This document shows, one piece after another, positions 25,991-35,080 of a stretch of DNA of 57,514 bases (its first letter is position 1; every line of letters begins with the position of its first letter). Made by a program: the position numbers and the translations under genes. Under the pieces are notes generated by a model. That model made no database searches, was not told the DNA's origin, and saw nothing but the letters and a program-made list of their open reading frames with translations. The stretch is from NCBI GenBank assembly GCA_017745195.1, contig JAGHZW010000169.1, positions 13,769-71,282 of the forward strand, read 5' to 3'. The DNA is from Pseudoxanthomonas sp. GTDB taxonomy: Bacteria > Pseudomonadota > Gammaproteobacteria > Xanthomonadales > Xanthomonadaceae.

Positions 25991-27094
25991 TCAGGCGCCG
26001 CAGCCGGCCATCTGCCGGTCGGCGTACCACAGCGCGCGCCGGGCCATGTCGTAGGCGCCGTTGGCCACGTTCGGCAGCATGTGCTCGGCGCGGATCGGAT
26101 CGGCGCCGCGCGCATACGCGGCCTCGGCCTTCTGCAGTTCGTCCAGGTGCTCCAGCAGCGGCTGCATCAGCCGTTGCAGCCGCGCGCGGTCGCAATGCCC
26201 GTAGCTGGTTTCCAGCGCGGCGACCTGCTCGCGGATCCGCCGGCTCGCTTCGCCATCCAGGCCCGGTGCCGGCTGGTAGTCGATCGGCGCGGCCTTGTAC
26301 GCATCGCCAGTGGCTTCGCTGCCCAGGTCGGCGACGCGCTCATGCCGTGCGGGATTGAAGCGCACCTCGGGCGAGGCGCGCGCCTGCGCGTGTTCGATGT
26401 CGCGACCGAGCAGGAACCTGGCGATCTTGCGTTGCGCGCGCGCGATCTCCTGCGCGGTGACGTCGGCAAGGTCGCCGTCACTGATCCAGTCCTTGGCGAA
26501 GCGCGTCTCGCGCGACGGAACCGGATTGGAGCGCTGCAGCAGGCGCCTGGCCGCGCTGTCGTCGACCGCGGTCGTGGAACCCGGCGGCGCGGCGGACGGC
26601 GGCGCCCAGCGGTCGGACGCGGTGGCCGGTATCTGCAGGCGGCCGTCGGCGCCGTAAAGGACCAGGGCACCGTGCGCCGGTCCGGCGGCTTTCGCCGGCG
26701 CCGCTGCCGGAACCGGCGCGGCCGCATGCATCGGCGCCGCACCCGGAACCGATGGCACGCCCGAACGCGCGCCGGCCAGGGCCGCCGCCGGCGGCGAGGG
26801 TGCCGGCGGCGCAACAACCCGCGGTTCACGCGCGGAGAACACCAGCTGCACGCGCGGCCCATCGTCCTGCGGCGACGGCGGATGCGGCAGGCCGACCAGC
26901 ACGCGTCCTGCCAGCAGCAGCACGGCCACGCTGCCGGCCAGCGCGAGCGCGCGCGGCAGCGCATCGCCATGCCACCTGGATGTCCTTGCTTCGGGCACGG
27001 GCGCAGCAGCGTCCTGTTTCTCACCGACCCGTGGTGACCGCCGCCACCCCGGGCGAGTTCCCGTGCGGCATCCACTGGCACATGACACGTTCAT
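25991..27094 (-). CDS. membrane-anchored hypothetical protein with Ala/Pro-rich linker
   Basis: Function not recognised. With the ATG at 27094 the protein has 367 residues; a GTG at 26998 would give 335. A single membrane segment (ALALAGSVAVLLLAGRVLVG) is followed by an Ala/Pro-rich periplasmic linker of about 80 residues and a charged C-terminal domain. In that domain, AQEIARAQRKIARFLLGRDI and the helical stretch MLPNVANGAYDMARRALWY stand out. The N-terminal anchor plus flexible linker suggests a periplasmic domain held away from the membrane. The start is uncertain. It is divergent from the one-domain response regulator. Confidence 0.6.
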   Translation of the reverse strand: MNVSCASGCRTGTRPGWRRSPRVGEKQDAAAPVPEARTSRWHGDALPRALALAGSVAVLLLAGRVLVGLPHPPSPQDDGPRVQLVFSAREPRVVAPPAPSPPAAALAGARSGVPSVPGAAPMHAAAPVPAAAPAKAAGPAHGALVLYGADGRLQIPATASDRWAPPSAAPPGSTTAVDDSAARRLLQRSNPVPSRETRFAKDWISDGDLADVTAQEIARAQRKIARFLLGRDIEHAQARASPEVRFNPARHERVADLGSEATGDAYKAAPIDYQPAPGLDGEASRRIREQVAALETSYGHCDRARLQRLMQPLLEHLDELQKAEAAYARGADPIRAEHMLPNVANGAYDMARRALWYADRQMAGCGA

Positions 27095-27205
27095 CCAGCG
27101 CGCGGCGCCCGGCCACGGCCACTGCCTTTTCGCCGCATCATGGTCGACACTGTGCGTGGCCCGGACCTGGCGCCATGGCGATGGCGAGGACGGGAGGAGT
27201 ACACG

Positions 27206-27574
27206 ATGGCATCGATCTCCCCCACGCGCGGCAACGCCCTCGTCGTCGAGGACGACCCCGGCTTGCGCATGTGCATCGCCGACGTGCTGGCCGACATGGG
27301 TTACGCGGTGGTCGAAGCCGGCCACGCCGACGAAGCGTTGCGCGCGGTGGATGGCGGCCTGGCACCGGCGCTGCTGGTCACCGACCATCTGATGCCCGGC
27401 ATGTCCGGGTCGGTGCTGGCGCGCGAGGTCGTCGCGCGCCATCCGCAGGCGCGGGTGATCCTGGTGTCCGGCTACAGCGACCTGTCCGCAGACCCGGGCA
27501 TGATCCTGCTGGCCAAGCCGTTCCGGCTGCAGGAACTGCGCGACTGCGTGGAAGCGGCGGCCGCGCCGCGCTGA
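27206..27574 (+). CDS. single-domain response regulator
   Basis: A 122-residue stand-alone receiver domain with no output domain. The acidic pair is VVEDDPG, the phospho-acceptor Asp60 is in VTDHLMPGMSG, the Ser/Thr-position residue is in VILVSGYSDL, and Lys104 is in LLAKPF. Such proteins act by binding partners (like CheY), as phosphate sinks, or as the receiver of a hybrid kinase. No kinase gene is adjacent. GGGAGGAGTACACG before the ATG is a strong Shine-Dalgarno. It is divergent from the anchored hypothetical gene. Confidence 0.9.
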   Translation: MASISPTRGNALVVEDDPGLRMCIADVLADMGYAVVEAGHADEALRAVDGGLAPALLVTDHLMPGMSGSVLAREVVARHPQARVILVSGYSDLSADPGMILLAKPFRLQELRDCVEAAAAPR

Positions 27575-27602
27575 GCCGGCACGGCGCCGCGTCCGGGCAG
27601 GA

Positions 27603-28808
27603 TCATTCGCCGGTCAGGTCGACCACGTCGAAGGCGGCGACCGGGTCGACCTCGGCGTCGTAGTCGACGTCGTCGCGCTCGAAGCCGAACAGCTTCAGGA
27701 AGTCGTGCTTGTAGCTGGCGTAGTCGGTGACGTCGAACAGGTTCCCGGTGGTCACCGTCGGCCACAGGTCGCGGCAGGCCTGCTGCACGTCGTCGCGCAG
27801 CTCGCGGTCGTCCAGGCGCAGGCGGTTGGAATCGTCGGTCGGCGGCGGGTTGGCCGCGTACAGGTGCTCGCGGAAGGTTCGCTCGAGCTGCTCGATGGTG
27901 CCTTCGTGCAGGCCCTTCTCCTTCATGATCCGGTAGACGATGGCGATGTACAGCGGCATCACCGGGATCGCGGCGCTGGCCTGGGTCACCACCGACTTGA
28001 GCACGGCCACGTTGCCCTGGCCGCCACCGGGCTTGAGCGCGGCGTCGATCGCGTGCGCGGCGCGGTCGAGGTCTTCCTTGGCCTTGCCCAGCGCGCCGTG
28101 CCAGTAGATCGGCCAGGTGATCTCGGTACCGATGTAGCTGAAGGCCACGGTCTTGGCGTCGGGGGCGAGCACGCCGGCCTTGGACAGCGCGTCGATCCAC
28201 AGCTCCCAGTCCTGCCCGCCCATCACCGTGACGGTGTCGGCGATCTCCTGCTCGGTGGCCGGCTCGACCGTGGCGTGGATGATCTGGTCGCGGTTGGTGT
28301 CCACTGCGGTCGCTTCGTACGGCTGGCCGATCGGCTTGAGCGCCGAGCGCTTCAGCTCGCCGGTATCGGGCAGGCGGCGCACCGGCGAGGCGAGCGAATA
28401 GACCACCAGGTCGATCGGGCCGCCCATCTCGCGGGCCATCTCGATCGCCTTGTCGCGCACTTCGTTGGAGAACGCGTCGCCGTTGATCGAGCGGCTCCAC
28501 AGGCCGGCGGCCTTGGCGTAGCGGTCGAACGCGGCCGAGTTGTACCAGCCCGGGTTGCCGGACTTCTTGTCGGTGCCGGGCTTCTCGAAGAACACGCCCA
28601 GGGTCGCCGCGCCGTAACCGAACGCGGCGGTGATGCGCGCGGCCAGGCCGTAGCCGGTGGACGAACCGATCACCAGCACCCGCTTCGGGCCGTCGTTGCG
28701 CACGCCCTGCGACTGCACGTGGCGGATCTGGTCCTGCACGTTCCTGTCGCAGCCCACGGGGTGGGCGGTGGTGCAGATGAAGCCTCGGACTTTGGGATGG
28801 ATGACCAC
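27603..28808 (-). CDS. fabV: trans-2-enoyl-ACP (CoA) reductase FabV
   Basis: A 401-residue NADH-dependent enoyl reductase that completes each fatty-acid elongation cycle; this isozyme class is naturally resistant to triclosan. The FabV signature Tyr-(X)8-Lys is present as Tyr235 and Lys244 in [14 protein letters not shown]. The Rossmann region reads [21 protein letters not shown], and the start [19 protein letters not shown] is typical. The start codon is GTG, with GAGAGAG as ribosome-binding site. The gene is monocistronic, as in Xanthomonas, where FabV is an essential or main enoyl reductase. Confidence 0.97.
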   Translation of the reverse strand: MVIHPKVRGFICTTAHPVGCDRNVQDQIRHVQSQGVRNDGPKRVLVIGSSTGYGLAARITAAFGYGAATLGVFFEKPGTDKKSGNPGWYNSAAFDRYAKAAGLWSRSINGDAFSNEVRDKAIEMAREMGGPIDLVVYSLASPVRRLPDTGELKRSALKPIGQPYEATAVDTNRDQIIHATVEPATEQEIADTVTVMGGQDWELWIDALSKAGVLAPDAKTVAFSYIGTEITWPIYWHGALGKAKEDLDRAAHAIDAALKPGGGQGNVAVLKSVVTQASAAIPVMPLYIAIVYRIMKEKGLHEGTIEQLERTFREHLYAANPPPTDDSNRLRLDDRELRDDVQQACRDLWPTVTTGNLFDVTDYASYKHDFLKLFGFERDDVDYDAEVDPVAAFDVVDLTGE

Positions 28809-28988
28809 GCGGACTCTCTCGGAAGCGGATGGAGGCGCGGGCGCACGGGCGCCGGCGCAGCGGCACAGTCTAAGTGGTACGGCCGGAAACCGGCCCTTCC
28901 GGGGCGTATGGAGCGATCGCCGGACCGGCCATCAACGCGCGGCCGGCCGCCCTGGCGACGCGACGGATACCGCCGCCGCGCGACCGGC

Positions 28989-30224
28989 TTACGGTGCGGC
29001 CGGGCAGATCCGCGCGCCGCGGGCGCGGGTGCGTGCGGCCCAGGCGTAGAGGCCGATGCCGGCCACGGCGGTAGCCGCGCCGACGAAACCGGTCGAGGTC
29101 CAGCCGAAACCGGCGGTGATCGCCATGCCGCCCAGCCACGGGCCCAGCGCGTTGGCGGTGTTGAACGCGGCGTGGTGCGAGGCGGCCGCCAGGGTCTGCG
29201 CGCCGTCGGCCACGTCCATCAGGTGCGACTGCAGGATCGGGCCGAGCGCGCCCATCATGCCGATGCAGACCGTGGCCAGCAGCAGGCTCCACGGCTGCTG
29301 CGCGGCCAGCGGGAACAGCAGCAGCATGGCCACGGCCCAGGCCAGCACCACCGGCACCGCGCGGAACTGCAACCGGTCGAACAGCCAGCCGCCAAGCATG
29401 TTGCCGATCACCCCGCCCAGGCCGAAGCCGGCCACGCCCAGCGGGATCCACGCCGGGGCCACGCCGGTGACCTCGACCATGGTCGGCGCCAGGTAACTGA
29501 AGACCGCGAACATGCCGGCAAAACCAACGGCGCCGATCAGCAGCGCCTGCCACACCGGCAGCCGGTTGAACGCGCGCAGCTCGTCCAGCGGCCGCTCGCG
29601 CGGGCCCTCCACGCCGTCCGGCAGCGACCAGGCGATCAGCGCGACGGTGACCAGCGAGATCACCGACACCGCGGCGAACACCCAGCGCCAGCTCACCAGC
29701 TGGCCGGTCCAGGTGGCCAGCGGCGTGCCGAGCAGGATCGCCAGGGTCAGGCCCAGCATCACCAGGCTGACCGCGCGGCCGCGGGCTTCCGGCGGGCTGA
29801 TCGACACCGCGGTCAGCGCGGCCACGCCGAAATAGGCGCCGTGCGGCAGGCCGGCGATGAAGCGGAACAGGAGCAGGCTGCCGTAATCCGGGCCGAGCGC
29901 GCTGGCCAGGTTGCTGAGAGCGTAGAACGCCATCAGCGCCAGCAGCAGCGTCTTGCGCTTCAGCGCCCCGCCCAGGATCGCCAGCAGCGGCGCGCCCACC
30001 ACCACGCCCAGCGCATAGGCGCTGATCAGGTGGCCGACATCCGGCGCGCTCACCCGCAGCTCGGCGGCCATGTTCGGCATCAGGCCCATGCCGGCGAATT
30101 CGCTGGTGCCGATGGCGAAGCCGCCCAGGGTCAGGGCGGTGAGGACCAGGGCGTGGCGGCCACGGCTGAGGGCCGGGAACGCCGATGCCGCCACGGGTGC
30201 GGTGGGAAGGGGGGCCGAGGACAT
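28989..30224 (-). CDS. MFS transporter, AraJ/NepI-like exporter (DHA1)
   Basis: A 411-residue, 12-TM major facilitator. TM1 carries GGFAIGTSEFAGMGLMPNMA, the signature of the AraJ/YdhP/NepI efflux group; the loop 2-3 motif ILGGALKRKTLL and the antiporter motif C region LGTPLATWTGQLVSWRWVF support a drug/H+ antiporter. Substrate could be sugars, purines or drugs. The start ATG lacks a Shine-Dalgarno, but a CATAAT -10 box ends six bases before it, suggesting a leaderless transcript. A TGCTGC/GCAGCA palindrome overlaps that box. No regulator gene is adjacent. Confidence 0.88.
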   Translation of the reverse strand: MSSAPLPTAPVAASAFPALSRGRHALVLTALTLGGFAIGTSEFAGMGLMPNMAAELRVSAPDVGHLISAYALGVVVGAPLLAILGGALKRKTLLLALMAFYALSNLASALGPDYGSLLLFRFIAGLPHGAYFGVAALTAVSISPPEARGRAVSLVMLGLTLAILLGTPLATWTGQLVSWRWVFAAVSVISLVTVALIAWSLPDGVEGPRERPLDELRAFNRLPVWQALLIGAVGFAGMFAVFSYLAPTMVEVTGVAPAWIPLGVAGFGLGGVIGNMLGGWLFDRLQFRAVPVVLAWAVAMLLLFPLAAQQPWSLLLATVCIGMMGALGPILQSHLMDVADGAQTLAAASHHAAFNTANALGPWLGGMAITAGFGWTSTGFVGAATAVAGIGLYAWAARTRARGARICPAAP

Positions 30225-30230
30225 GGGCTC

Positions 30231-30236
30231 ATTATG
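30231..30236 (-). promoter_or_regulatory. -10 box for a leaderless transcript of the MFS gene
   Basis: CATAAT on the minus strand (5 of 6 match to TATAAT) is separated by exactly six bases (GAGCCC) from the ATG at 30224, with no ribosome-binding site. This is the geometry of a leaderless mRNA. Confidence 0.5.
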
Positions 30237-30249
30237 CTGCGATGCAGCA
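30235..30249. promoter_or_regulatory. palindrome TGCTGC-GAT-GCAGCA, candidate operator
   Basis: Perfect 6-bp arms with a 3-base centre overlap the upstream edge of the MFS -10 box, where a bound repressor would block RNA polymerase. A regulator cannot be named. Confidence 0.4.
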
Positions 30250-30378
30250 AGCCCGCATAGCCCGCCCGATGCAACACCGGGATGCCTGTTCATGGAACGA
30301 CCGGCCCCGGCTGTCGAACCGGCCACGGTCCGGGCGTCGCCTTTGTGGACGGGCGACCGCCCGGGCGACGGAGGACCC

Positions 30379-30960
30379 ATGCCCATTCCCATCGGCCAGG
30401 TCATTGTCGAACAGACCGTCAGCATCGACGGCTGCGCCGAGGACGCCGATGGCGGCATCGGCTTCTTCACCGACGCGCGTGCGATCAACGCCGCCGACGC
30501 CGAACAGCTGCGCATGCTCGGCAGCGTGGGCGCGATCGTGCTCGGCGCGCGCACCTACCGGATGTTCGCCGACTACTGGCCGCAGGCCGATCCGCGCGTC
30601 GAACCGGTCGCCGCGCCAATCCGCGACCTGCCCAAGTTCGTGGTCTCCTCGACCCTGGAGTGGGCGCCGTGGGGTCGGCACCAGGCAGCGATGCTGCTGC
30701 GCGGCGATGGCGTGGCGGCGGTGCGCGACCTGCGCACGCGCATCGACGGCAACCTGGTCATATGGGGCAGCCTGACCTTGACCGATGCGCTGCTGCGCGC
30801 CGGCCAGGTCGACGTACTGCGGCTGCGGATCGTGCCGGTACTGCTCGGTCGCGGCCGCCGCGTCGCCCCGCCCGGCACCGGCCGACGCGACTGGTCGCTG
30901 GCGCAGGCCAAAACGTTCGACGGCGGGCTGGTGGTGCTGGAATACCACGCCGCGCGTTGA
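30379..30960 (+). CDS. dihydrofolate reductase / RibD C-terminal family protein
   Basis: A 193-residue soluble reductase-fold protein of the RibD_C/DHFR-like family. It shows the first-strand QVIVEQTVSIDGCAED, the nucleotide-site GAIVLGARTYRMFADYWP, KFVVSSTLEW, the IDGNLVIWGSLTLTDALL glycine region, and VDVLRLRIVPVLLGRGR. Members bind NADPH; substrates of the stand-alone group are unknown. CGGAGGACCC precedes the ATG. It is convergent with the Nei-type gene, with six bases between stops. Confidence 0.88.
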   Translation: MPIPIGQVIVEQTVSIDGCAEDADGGIGFFTDARAINAADAEQLRMLGSVGAIVLGARTYRMFADYWPQADPRVEPVAAPIRDLPKFVVSSTLEWAPWGRHQAAMLLRGDGVAAVRDLRTRIDGNLVIWGSLTLTDALLRAGQVDVLRLRIVPVLLGRGRRVAPPGTGRRDWSLAQAKTFDGGLVVLEYHAAR

Positions 30961-30966
30961 CCGGGC

Positions 30967-31704
30967 TCACTCGTACAGACGCTGGCAGCGCTCGCAGAAG
31001 AACGCACGCCGCCCGGCCAGTCCCAGGTGCTTGCGGTAGGTCAGCCGCTGCCCGTCCCGCGGGCAGATCGTGCGGGTATGGACCTGGTAGTGCTTGCGCA
31101 GCACGTAGGCCTTCTTCCAGCGCAGGAAATCGAAACTGTATTCACGCGCCTGCTTCACCAGCTCGCCGAGCTTGCGTGGCGACAGCGCGCCGATGCGGCT
31201 TTCCGGATGCACGCGGATACGGTGCAGCACCTCGTTCTTGATGATGTTGCCGACCCCGGAGAACACCTGCTGGTCCAGCAACGCGTCGGCGGCCAGCGCG
31301 TCGGGCTTCGCGCGCAGCTTGCGTCGCGCCTGCGCTGGATCCCAGGCGTCGTTCATGACATCGACGCTCCAGTCGTAGACCTCGTCCAGCGGGGCATCGA
31401 TGAACTTCACCGAGCAGGCGTAGAAGTTCAGTTCGTCGCCATCGTCGAAATCCAGGCCCAGGCGCGGCGGCGTGTCCTTGCGCGCGTTGATCCGGTAGCT
31501 GCCGAACAGCATGAAGTGCACGCGCAGGCTGAAGGCGTCGAACTCGACCAGGAAATGCTTGCCCCAGCTGCGCAGCGCCCGGACCCGCTGCCCGGCCATG
31601 CGCTGGATCGGCTCGCGGCTGTTGCCGCGTACCGACGCCACCCGGCGTCCGGCGAACCCGGCCGCCTCTTCTTTCAGGATCACGATGGATGGACCTTCCG
31701 GCAC
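30967..31704 (-). CDS. nei: endonuclease VIII-like (Fpg/Nei) DNA glycosylase
   Basis: A 245-residue bifunctional DNA glycosylase/AP lyase that removes oxidized bases. The N-terminus is PEGPS, with catalytic Pro2 and Glu3 after Met removal; the helix-two-turn-helix region includes DALLDQQVFSGVGNIIKNEV; a C-terminal zinc finger has CPRDGQ and FFCERCQ. The sequence is closer to Nei than to Fpg/MutM, but the exact substrate class is not certain. The start is GTG, preceded six bases upstream by the -10-like GATACT and lacking a Shine-Dalgarno, so a leaderless transcript is likely. It is divergent from acpH. Confidence 0.9.
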   Translation of the reverse strand: MPEGPSIVILKEEAAGFAGRRVASVRGNSREPIQRMAGQRVRALRSWGKHFLVEFDAFSLRVHFMLFGSYRINARKDTPPRLGLDFDDGDELNFYACSVKFIDAPLDEVYDWSVDVMNDAWDPAQARRKLRAKPDALAADALLDQQVFSGVGNIIKNEVLHRIRVHPESRIGALSPRKLGELVKQAREYSFDFLRWKKAYVLRKHYQVHTRTICPRDGQRLTYRKHLGLAGRRAFFCERCQRLYE

Positions 31705-31710
31705 GTCGCT

Positions 31711-31716
31711 AGTATC
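31711..31716 (-). promoter_or_regulatory. -10 box for a leaderless transcript of the Nei-type gene
   Basis: GATACT on the minus strand, then six bases (AGCGAC), then the GTG start at 31704. It is the third case of this spacing in the window. Confidence 0.45.
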
Positions 31717-31794
31717 GGAATCTCAGGTGACCGCGCCGTCAATCGCACTGCACGCCGGCGTGACACACTGGCCGCTACGCATGAAGAGCCCTCG

Positions 31795-32394
31795 ATGAAC
31801 TACCTGGCCCACCTGTACCTGGCCCGGCCCGATCCGGAAGCCATGCTCGGCGCGCTGCTCGGCGACTTCGTGTTCGGCCGCAGCGCGCTGCAGGACTACA
31901 GCGCGGTGGAGCGGCGCGAGATCCTGGTCCATCGCCAGGTCGACCGCTATACCGACACCCATCCGCTGGTGGTCGCCGCGCGCGAACGCTTCACGCCGGG
32001 ATTGCGCCGCTATGCCGGGATCGCGCTGGACGTGTACTACGACCATTGCCTGGCCCGCGACTGGGATCGTTATGCCGGGGTTCCGCTGGAGGACTTCAGC
32101 GCGCGCTTCTACCGCTACCTGCTGTCGCGACTGGACGACCTGCCGCCGCGGCTGCAGGCGATCGCACCGCGTATCGCCGCGCACGACTGGCTGGGCTCGT
32201 ACCGCGACCGCGCCAGCGTGGATCTTGCGGTCAGCCGGATTGCGACACGGCTGTCGCGCAACGGCGATCGCCTGGTCGCGTGCCTGGACGACCTGCGCCG
32301 GCACGAGCCCGAGATCGCCGCCAGCTTCGATGCCTTCTTCCCGCAGCTGGTGGCACACGTGCTGGCGCTGCGGCGCTCGCCGCCCTTCGCCTGA
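31795..32394 (+). CDS. acpH: ACP phosphodiesterase (AcpH family)
   Basis: A 199-residue protein matching acyl-carrier-protein phosphodiesterase, which removes the phosphopantetheine arm from holo-ACP. Conserved features are MNYLAHLYLARPDPEAMLGA, LLGDFVFGR, the metal-site-like HRQVDRYTDTHPLV, and DVYYDHCLARDWDRY, an HD-like His/Asp set. Length is the family norm of about 193. The start is the ATG of MNYLAH. It is divergent from the Nei-type gene and 68 bases before treA, so it may be co-transcribed with treA. Confidence 0.9.
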   Translation: MNYLAHLYLARPDPEAMLGALLGDFVFGRSALQDYSAVERREILVHRQVDRYTDTHPLVVAARERFTPGLRRYAGIALDVYYDHCLARDWDRYAGVPLEDFSARFYRYLLSRLDDLPPRLQAIAPRIAAHDWLGSYRDRASVDLAVSRIATRLSRNGDRLVACLDDLRRHEPEIAASFDAFFPQLVAHVLALRRSPPFA

Positions 32395-32461
32395 ACCCGG
32401 CGTCTTGCGCGCATCGCCGCGGGCGGCCAAGGTGACCGTCGTACCGCACCACGGAGGCGCC

Positions 32462-34246
32462 ATGCGTCCATCCGCCGCCGCCCCGCTGGCCGCGCGCCTG
32501 CTCCTGCCGGGCCTGCTCCTGCTGGGCCTGCTGCCATTGGCCGTGCCTGCACCGGGCGCGACCACCACGCCGGTGCCGGCGACGATGCAGGCGCGATTGT
32601 CGCGGCCATCGCCGCAGCCCTTGCCACCGGACCAGGCCTGGCCACAGCTGTTCGCCGCGGTGCAGGAAGCGCGGCTGTTCGCCGACCAGAAGCACTTCGC
32701 CGATGCGGTGCCGCGACGCGATCCTGCCAGCATCGAAGGCGCCTACCTCGCCGCCCGCAACAGCGCCGGCTTCGACCTGCGCCGCTTCGTGCTCGACAAC
32801 TTCGCCCTGCCCGCCGAACCGGAGCCGATGCCCGTCGAACACCACGCCGGCCTGCGCGCGCACATCGATGCCCTGTGGCCACGGCTGGTGCGGCACAGCC
32901 CGCGGCCGGACGCGCACGACAGCCTGCTGCCGCTGCCGTGTCCCTACGTGGTGCCCGGCGGCCGTTTCCGCGAGCTCTACTACTGGGATTCGTACTTCAC
33001 CATGCTCGGCCTGGTCGAAAGCGGGCAGAACACGCTGTCGCGACAGATGCTCGGCGACTTCGCCCACCTCATCGACGCCTGGGGCCACGTGCCCAACGGC
33101 AACCGCAGCTATTACCTGAGCCGCTCGCAGCCGCCGTTGTTCTCGCACATGGTCGAGCTGGAGGCGCGCGACGATCCGCAGGTGGCGGTGGCGTACCTGC
33201 CGCAGCTGCGCCGCGAGCACGCGTTCTGGATGGAGGGCGGCGCAGGCTTGGCTCCCGGCCAAGCCATGCGCCGGGTGGTGCGGATGACCGATGGCAGCCT
33301 GCTCAACCGCTACTGGGACGACCGCGACGCACCACGGCCGGAGTCGTTCGTGCAGGACCGCCTGACCGCCGCGGCGGCCGCCCGTCCCGCCGCCGGCGTG
33401 TACCGCGACCTGCGCGCGGGAGCCGAGAGCGGCTGGGATTTTTCCAGCCGCTGGCTGGACGATCCGATGCGGCTGGACACCATCCGCACCACCGACATCG
33501 TGCCGGTCGACCTCAACAGCCTGCTGCACCACCTGGAAGCGACCATCGCCGCGGCCTGCACCCGCAGCGGCGACCGTGCCTGCGCGCGCGAGTACCGGGC
33601 GATGGCCGACGCCCGCGCCGGGGCGATCCAGCGCTACCTGTGGCAACCGCAGGGCTGGTACGCCGATTACGACTGGCGCCGCGGCGTCGTACGCCCGGCA
33701 CTGACCGCCGCGGCCCTGTTCCCGCTGTATGCGGGCATCGCCACGCCCGGGCGCGCGCACCGCACCGCCACGGCCGTGCGCGCTCAGCTGTTGCGCCCGG
33801 GTGGACTGGTCACGACCACGGTCGACAGTGGCCAGCAGTGGGACGCGCCCAATGCGTGGGCGCCGCTGCAGTGGGTCGCCGTCGCCGGGCTGCGCCGCTA
33901 CGGCGAGGAGGCGCTGGCGCACGAGGTGGCAGCCACCTTCACCGGCAACGTGCAGGCGCTGTTCGCGCGCGAGCACAAGCTGGTGGAAAAGTACGACGCC
34001 GACGGCGCGCTGCAGGGCGGCGGTGGCGGCGAATACCCGCTGCAGGACGGCTTCGGCTGGACCAACGGCGTGGTGCTGAAGCTGTTCGCGGTCTATCCGG
34101 ATCTGGAACACGTTTCGACCCGCCCGGAGGCGGCCGAATCCGGCAGCACCGGCGCGGATGCGGGCGGGACCGGTGCCGGCGTGTCGATCCTGCCCGCGCT
34201 CGGCCGTCGTTCCCACGTTCCCGCCCTCGCCCCAGGCCCGCCATGA
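32462..34246 (+). CDS. treA: periplasmic trehalase, GH37
   Basis: A 594-residue exported trehalase that splits trehalose into two glucose units. The signal peptide spans about residues 1-33 (hydrophobic core LLPGLLLLGLLPLAVP, AxA-like end). Both GH37 signatures are present: PGGRFRELYYWDSYF and QWDAPNAWAPLQW, with the Gly-rich GGGGEYPLQDGFGWTNG near the C-terminus. The general acid Asp is in GWDFSSRW and the base Glu in the C-terminal stretch. CACGGAGGCGCC precedes the ATG. The stop overlaps the GST start by 4 bp. The C-terminal tail of about 40 residues is low-complexity. Confidence 0.95.
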   Translation: MRPSAAAPLAARLLLPGLLLLGLLPLAVPAPGATTTPVPATMQARLSRPSPQPLPPDQAWPQLFAAVQEARLFADQKHFADAVPRRDPASIEGAYLAARNSAGFDLRRFVLDNFALPAEPEPMPVEHHAGLRAHIDALWPRLVRHSPRPDAHDSLLPLPCPYVVPGGRFRELYYWDSYFTMLGLVESGQNTLSRQMLGDFAHLIDAWGHVPNGNRSYYLSRSQPPLFSHMVELEARDDPQVAVAYLPQLRREHAFWMEGGAGLAPGQAMRRVVRMTDGSLLNRYWDDRDAPRPESFVQDRLTAAAAARPAAGVYRDLRAGAESGWDFSSRWLDDPMRLDTIRTTDIVPVDLNSLLHHLEATIAAACTRSGDRACAREYRAMADARAGAIQRYLWQPQGWYADYDWRRGVVRPALTAAALFPLYAGIATPGRAHRTATAVRAQLLRPGGLVTTTVDSGQQWDAPNAWAPLQWVAVAGLRRYGEEALAHEVAATFTGNVQALFAREHKLVEKYDADGALQGGGGGEYPLQDGFGWTNGVVLKLFAVYPDLEHVSTRPEAAESGSTGADAGGTGAGVSILPALGRRSHVPALAPGPP

Positions 34247-34929
34247 CCCTCGCCCTCTACGCCCATCCGTTTTCCTCCTACAGCCAGAAGGCGCTGGTCG
34301 CGCTGTACGCCAACGCGATTCCGTTCGAGTACCGCAACCTCGAGGACGCGGCGCACCAGCGCGCGCTGGAAGCGCTGTGGCCGATGAAGCGCTTCCCCGT
34401 GCTTGTCGACAGCACGCGGATCGATGGCACGCCGGCCGATGACGGACGCACCGTGATCGAAGCCACGGCGATCATCGAGTACCTGCACGTGCGCCATCCC
34501 GGCCCGGTGCGACTGCTGCCGGACGACCCGCTGGCCGCGGTCGAGGTGCGCATGCTCGACCGCTTCTTCGACAACTACGTGTCCACGCCGCAGCAGAAGG
34601 TGGTATTCGACGCGATCCGCGCCGAAGCCGACCGCGATCCCTACGGCGTGGCCGAGGCGCGGCGCATGCTCGACACCTCCTACGCCTGGTTGGAAAAACA
34701 CCTGGCCGACGGTCGCACCTGGGCGGCCGGCGACGCCTTCAGCCTGGCCGACTGCGCCGCGGCGCCGTTCCTGTTCTATGCGGACTGGACCCACCGGATT
34801 CCCGAAGCCTGCGCCCGCGTGCACGCCTACCGCGCGCGCCTGCTCGCCTGGCCCGCCTTCGCCCGTGCGGTGGAGGAGGCGCGTCCATTCCGGCCCTACT
34901 TCCCGCTCGGCGCACCGGACCGCGACTGA
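34243..34929 (+). CDS. glutathione S-transferase family protein
   Basis: A 228-residue cytosolic GST. The N-terminal thioredoxin-like domain (about 1-85) has AHPFSSYSQKALVALYANAI with Ser residues in the catalytic loop, the cis-Pro region KRFPVLVD, and the glutathione gamma-glutamyl contact VIEATAIIEYL. An all-helical C-terminal domain follows, with the N-capping motif AGDAFSLADCAAAPFLFY. Activity and substrate are unknown. The ATG overlaps the trehalase stop by 4 bp (ATGA), so translation is coupled to an exported, functionally unrelated enzyme. A 422-bp spacer follows. Confidence 0.92.
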   Translation: MTLALYAHPFSSYSQKALVALYANAIPFEYRNLEDAAHQRALEALWPMKRFPVLVDSTRIDGTPADDGRTVIEATAIIEYLHVRHPGPVRLLPDDPLAAVEVRMLDRFFDNYVSTPQQKVVFDAIRAEADRDPYGVAEARRMLDTSYAWLEKHLADGRTWAAGDAFSLADCAAAPFLFYADWTHRIPEACARVHAYRARLLAWPAFARAVEEARPFRPYFPLGAPDRD

Positions 34930-35080
34930 GCGCACCGGCCCGGAAGCGGCTGGCAACCGGACCGCGGGAGCGCGGCCCCCACGGTGCTGCCGGCAAGCTG
35001 CCGCGAAACAGCGCTGCCTGCAAAAAAAAAGCCGCGTGCCGCGCATACATGCTGCACTGCAACTGGACCTGTCGGCGGAC

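Noticed and set aside
35022-35030. Nine-A run as a terminator
   Set aside because: On the plus strand it is the wrong base; on the minus strand it follows only a 4-bp stem and no minus gene ends here.
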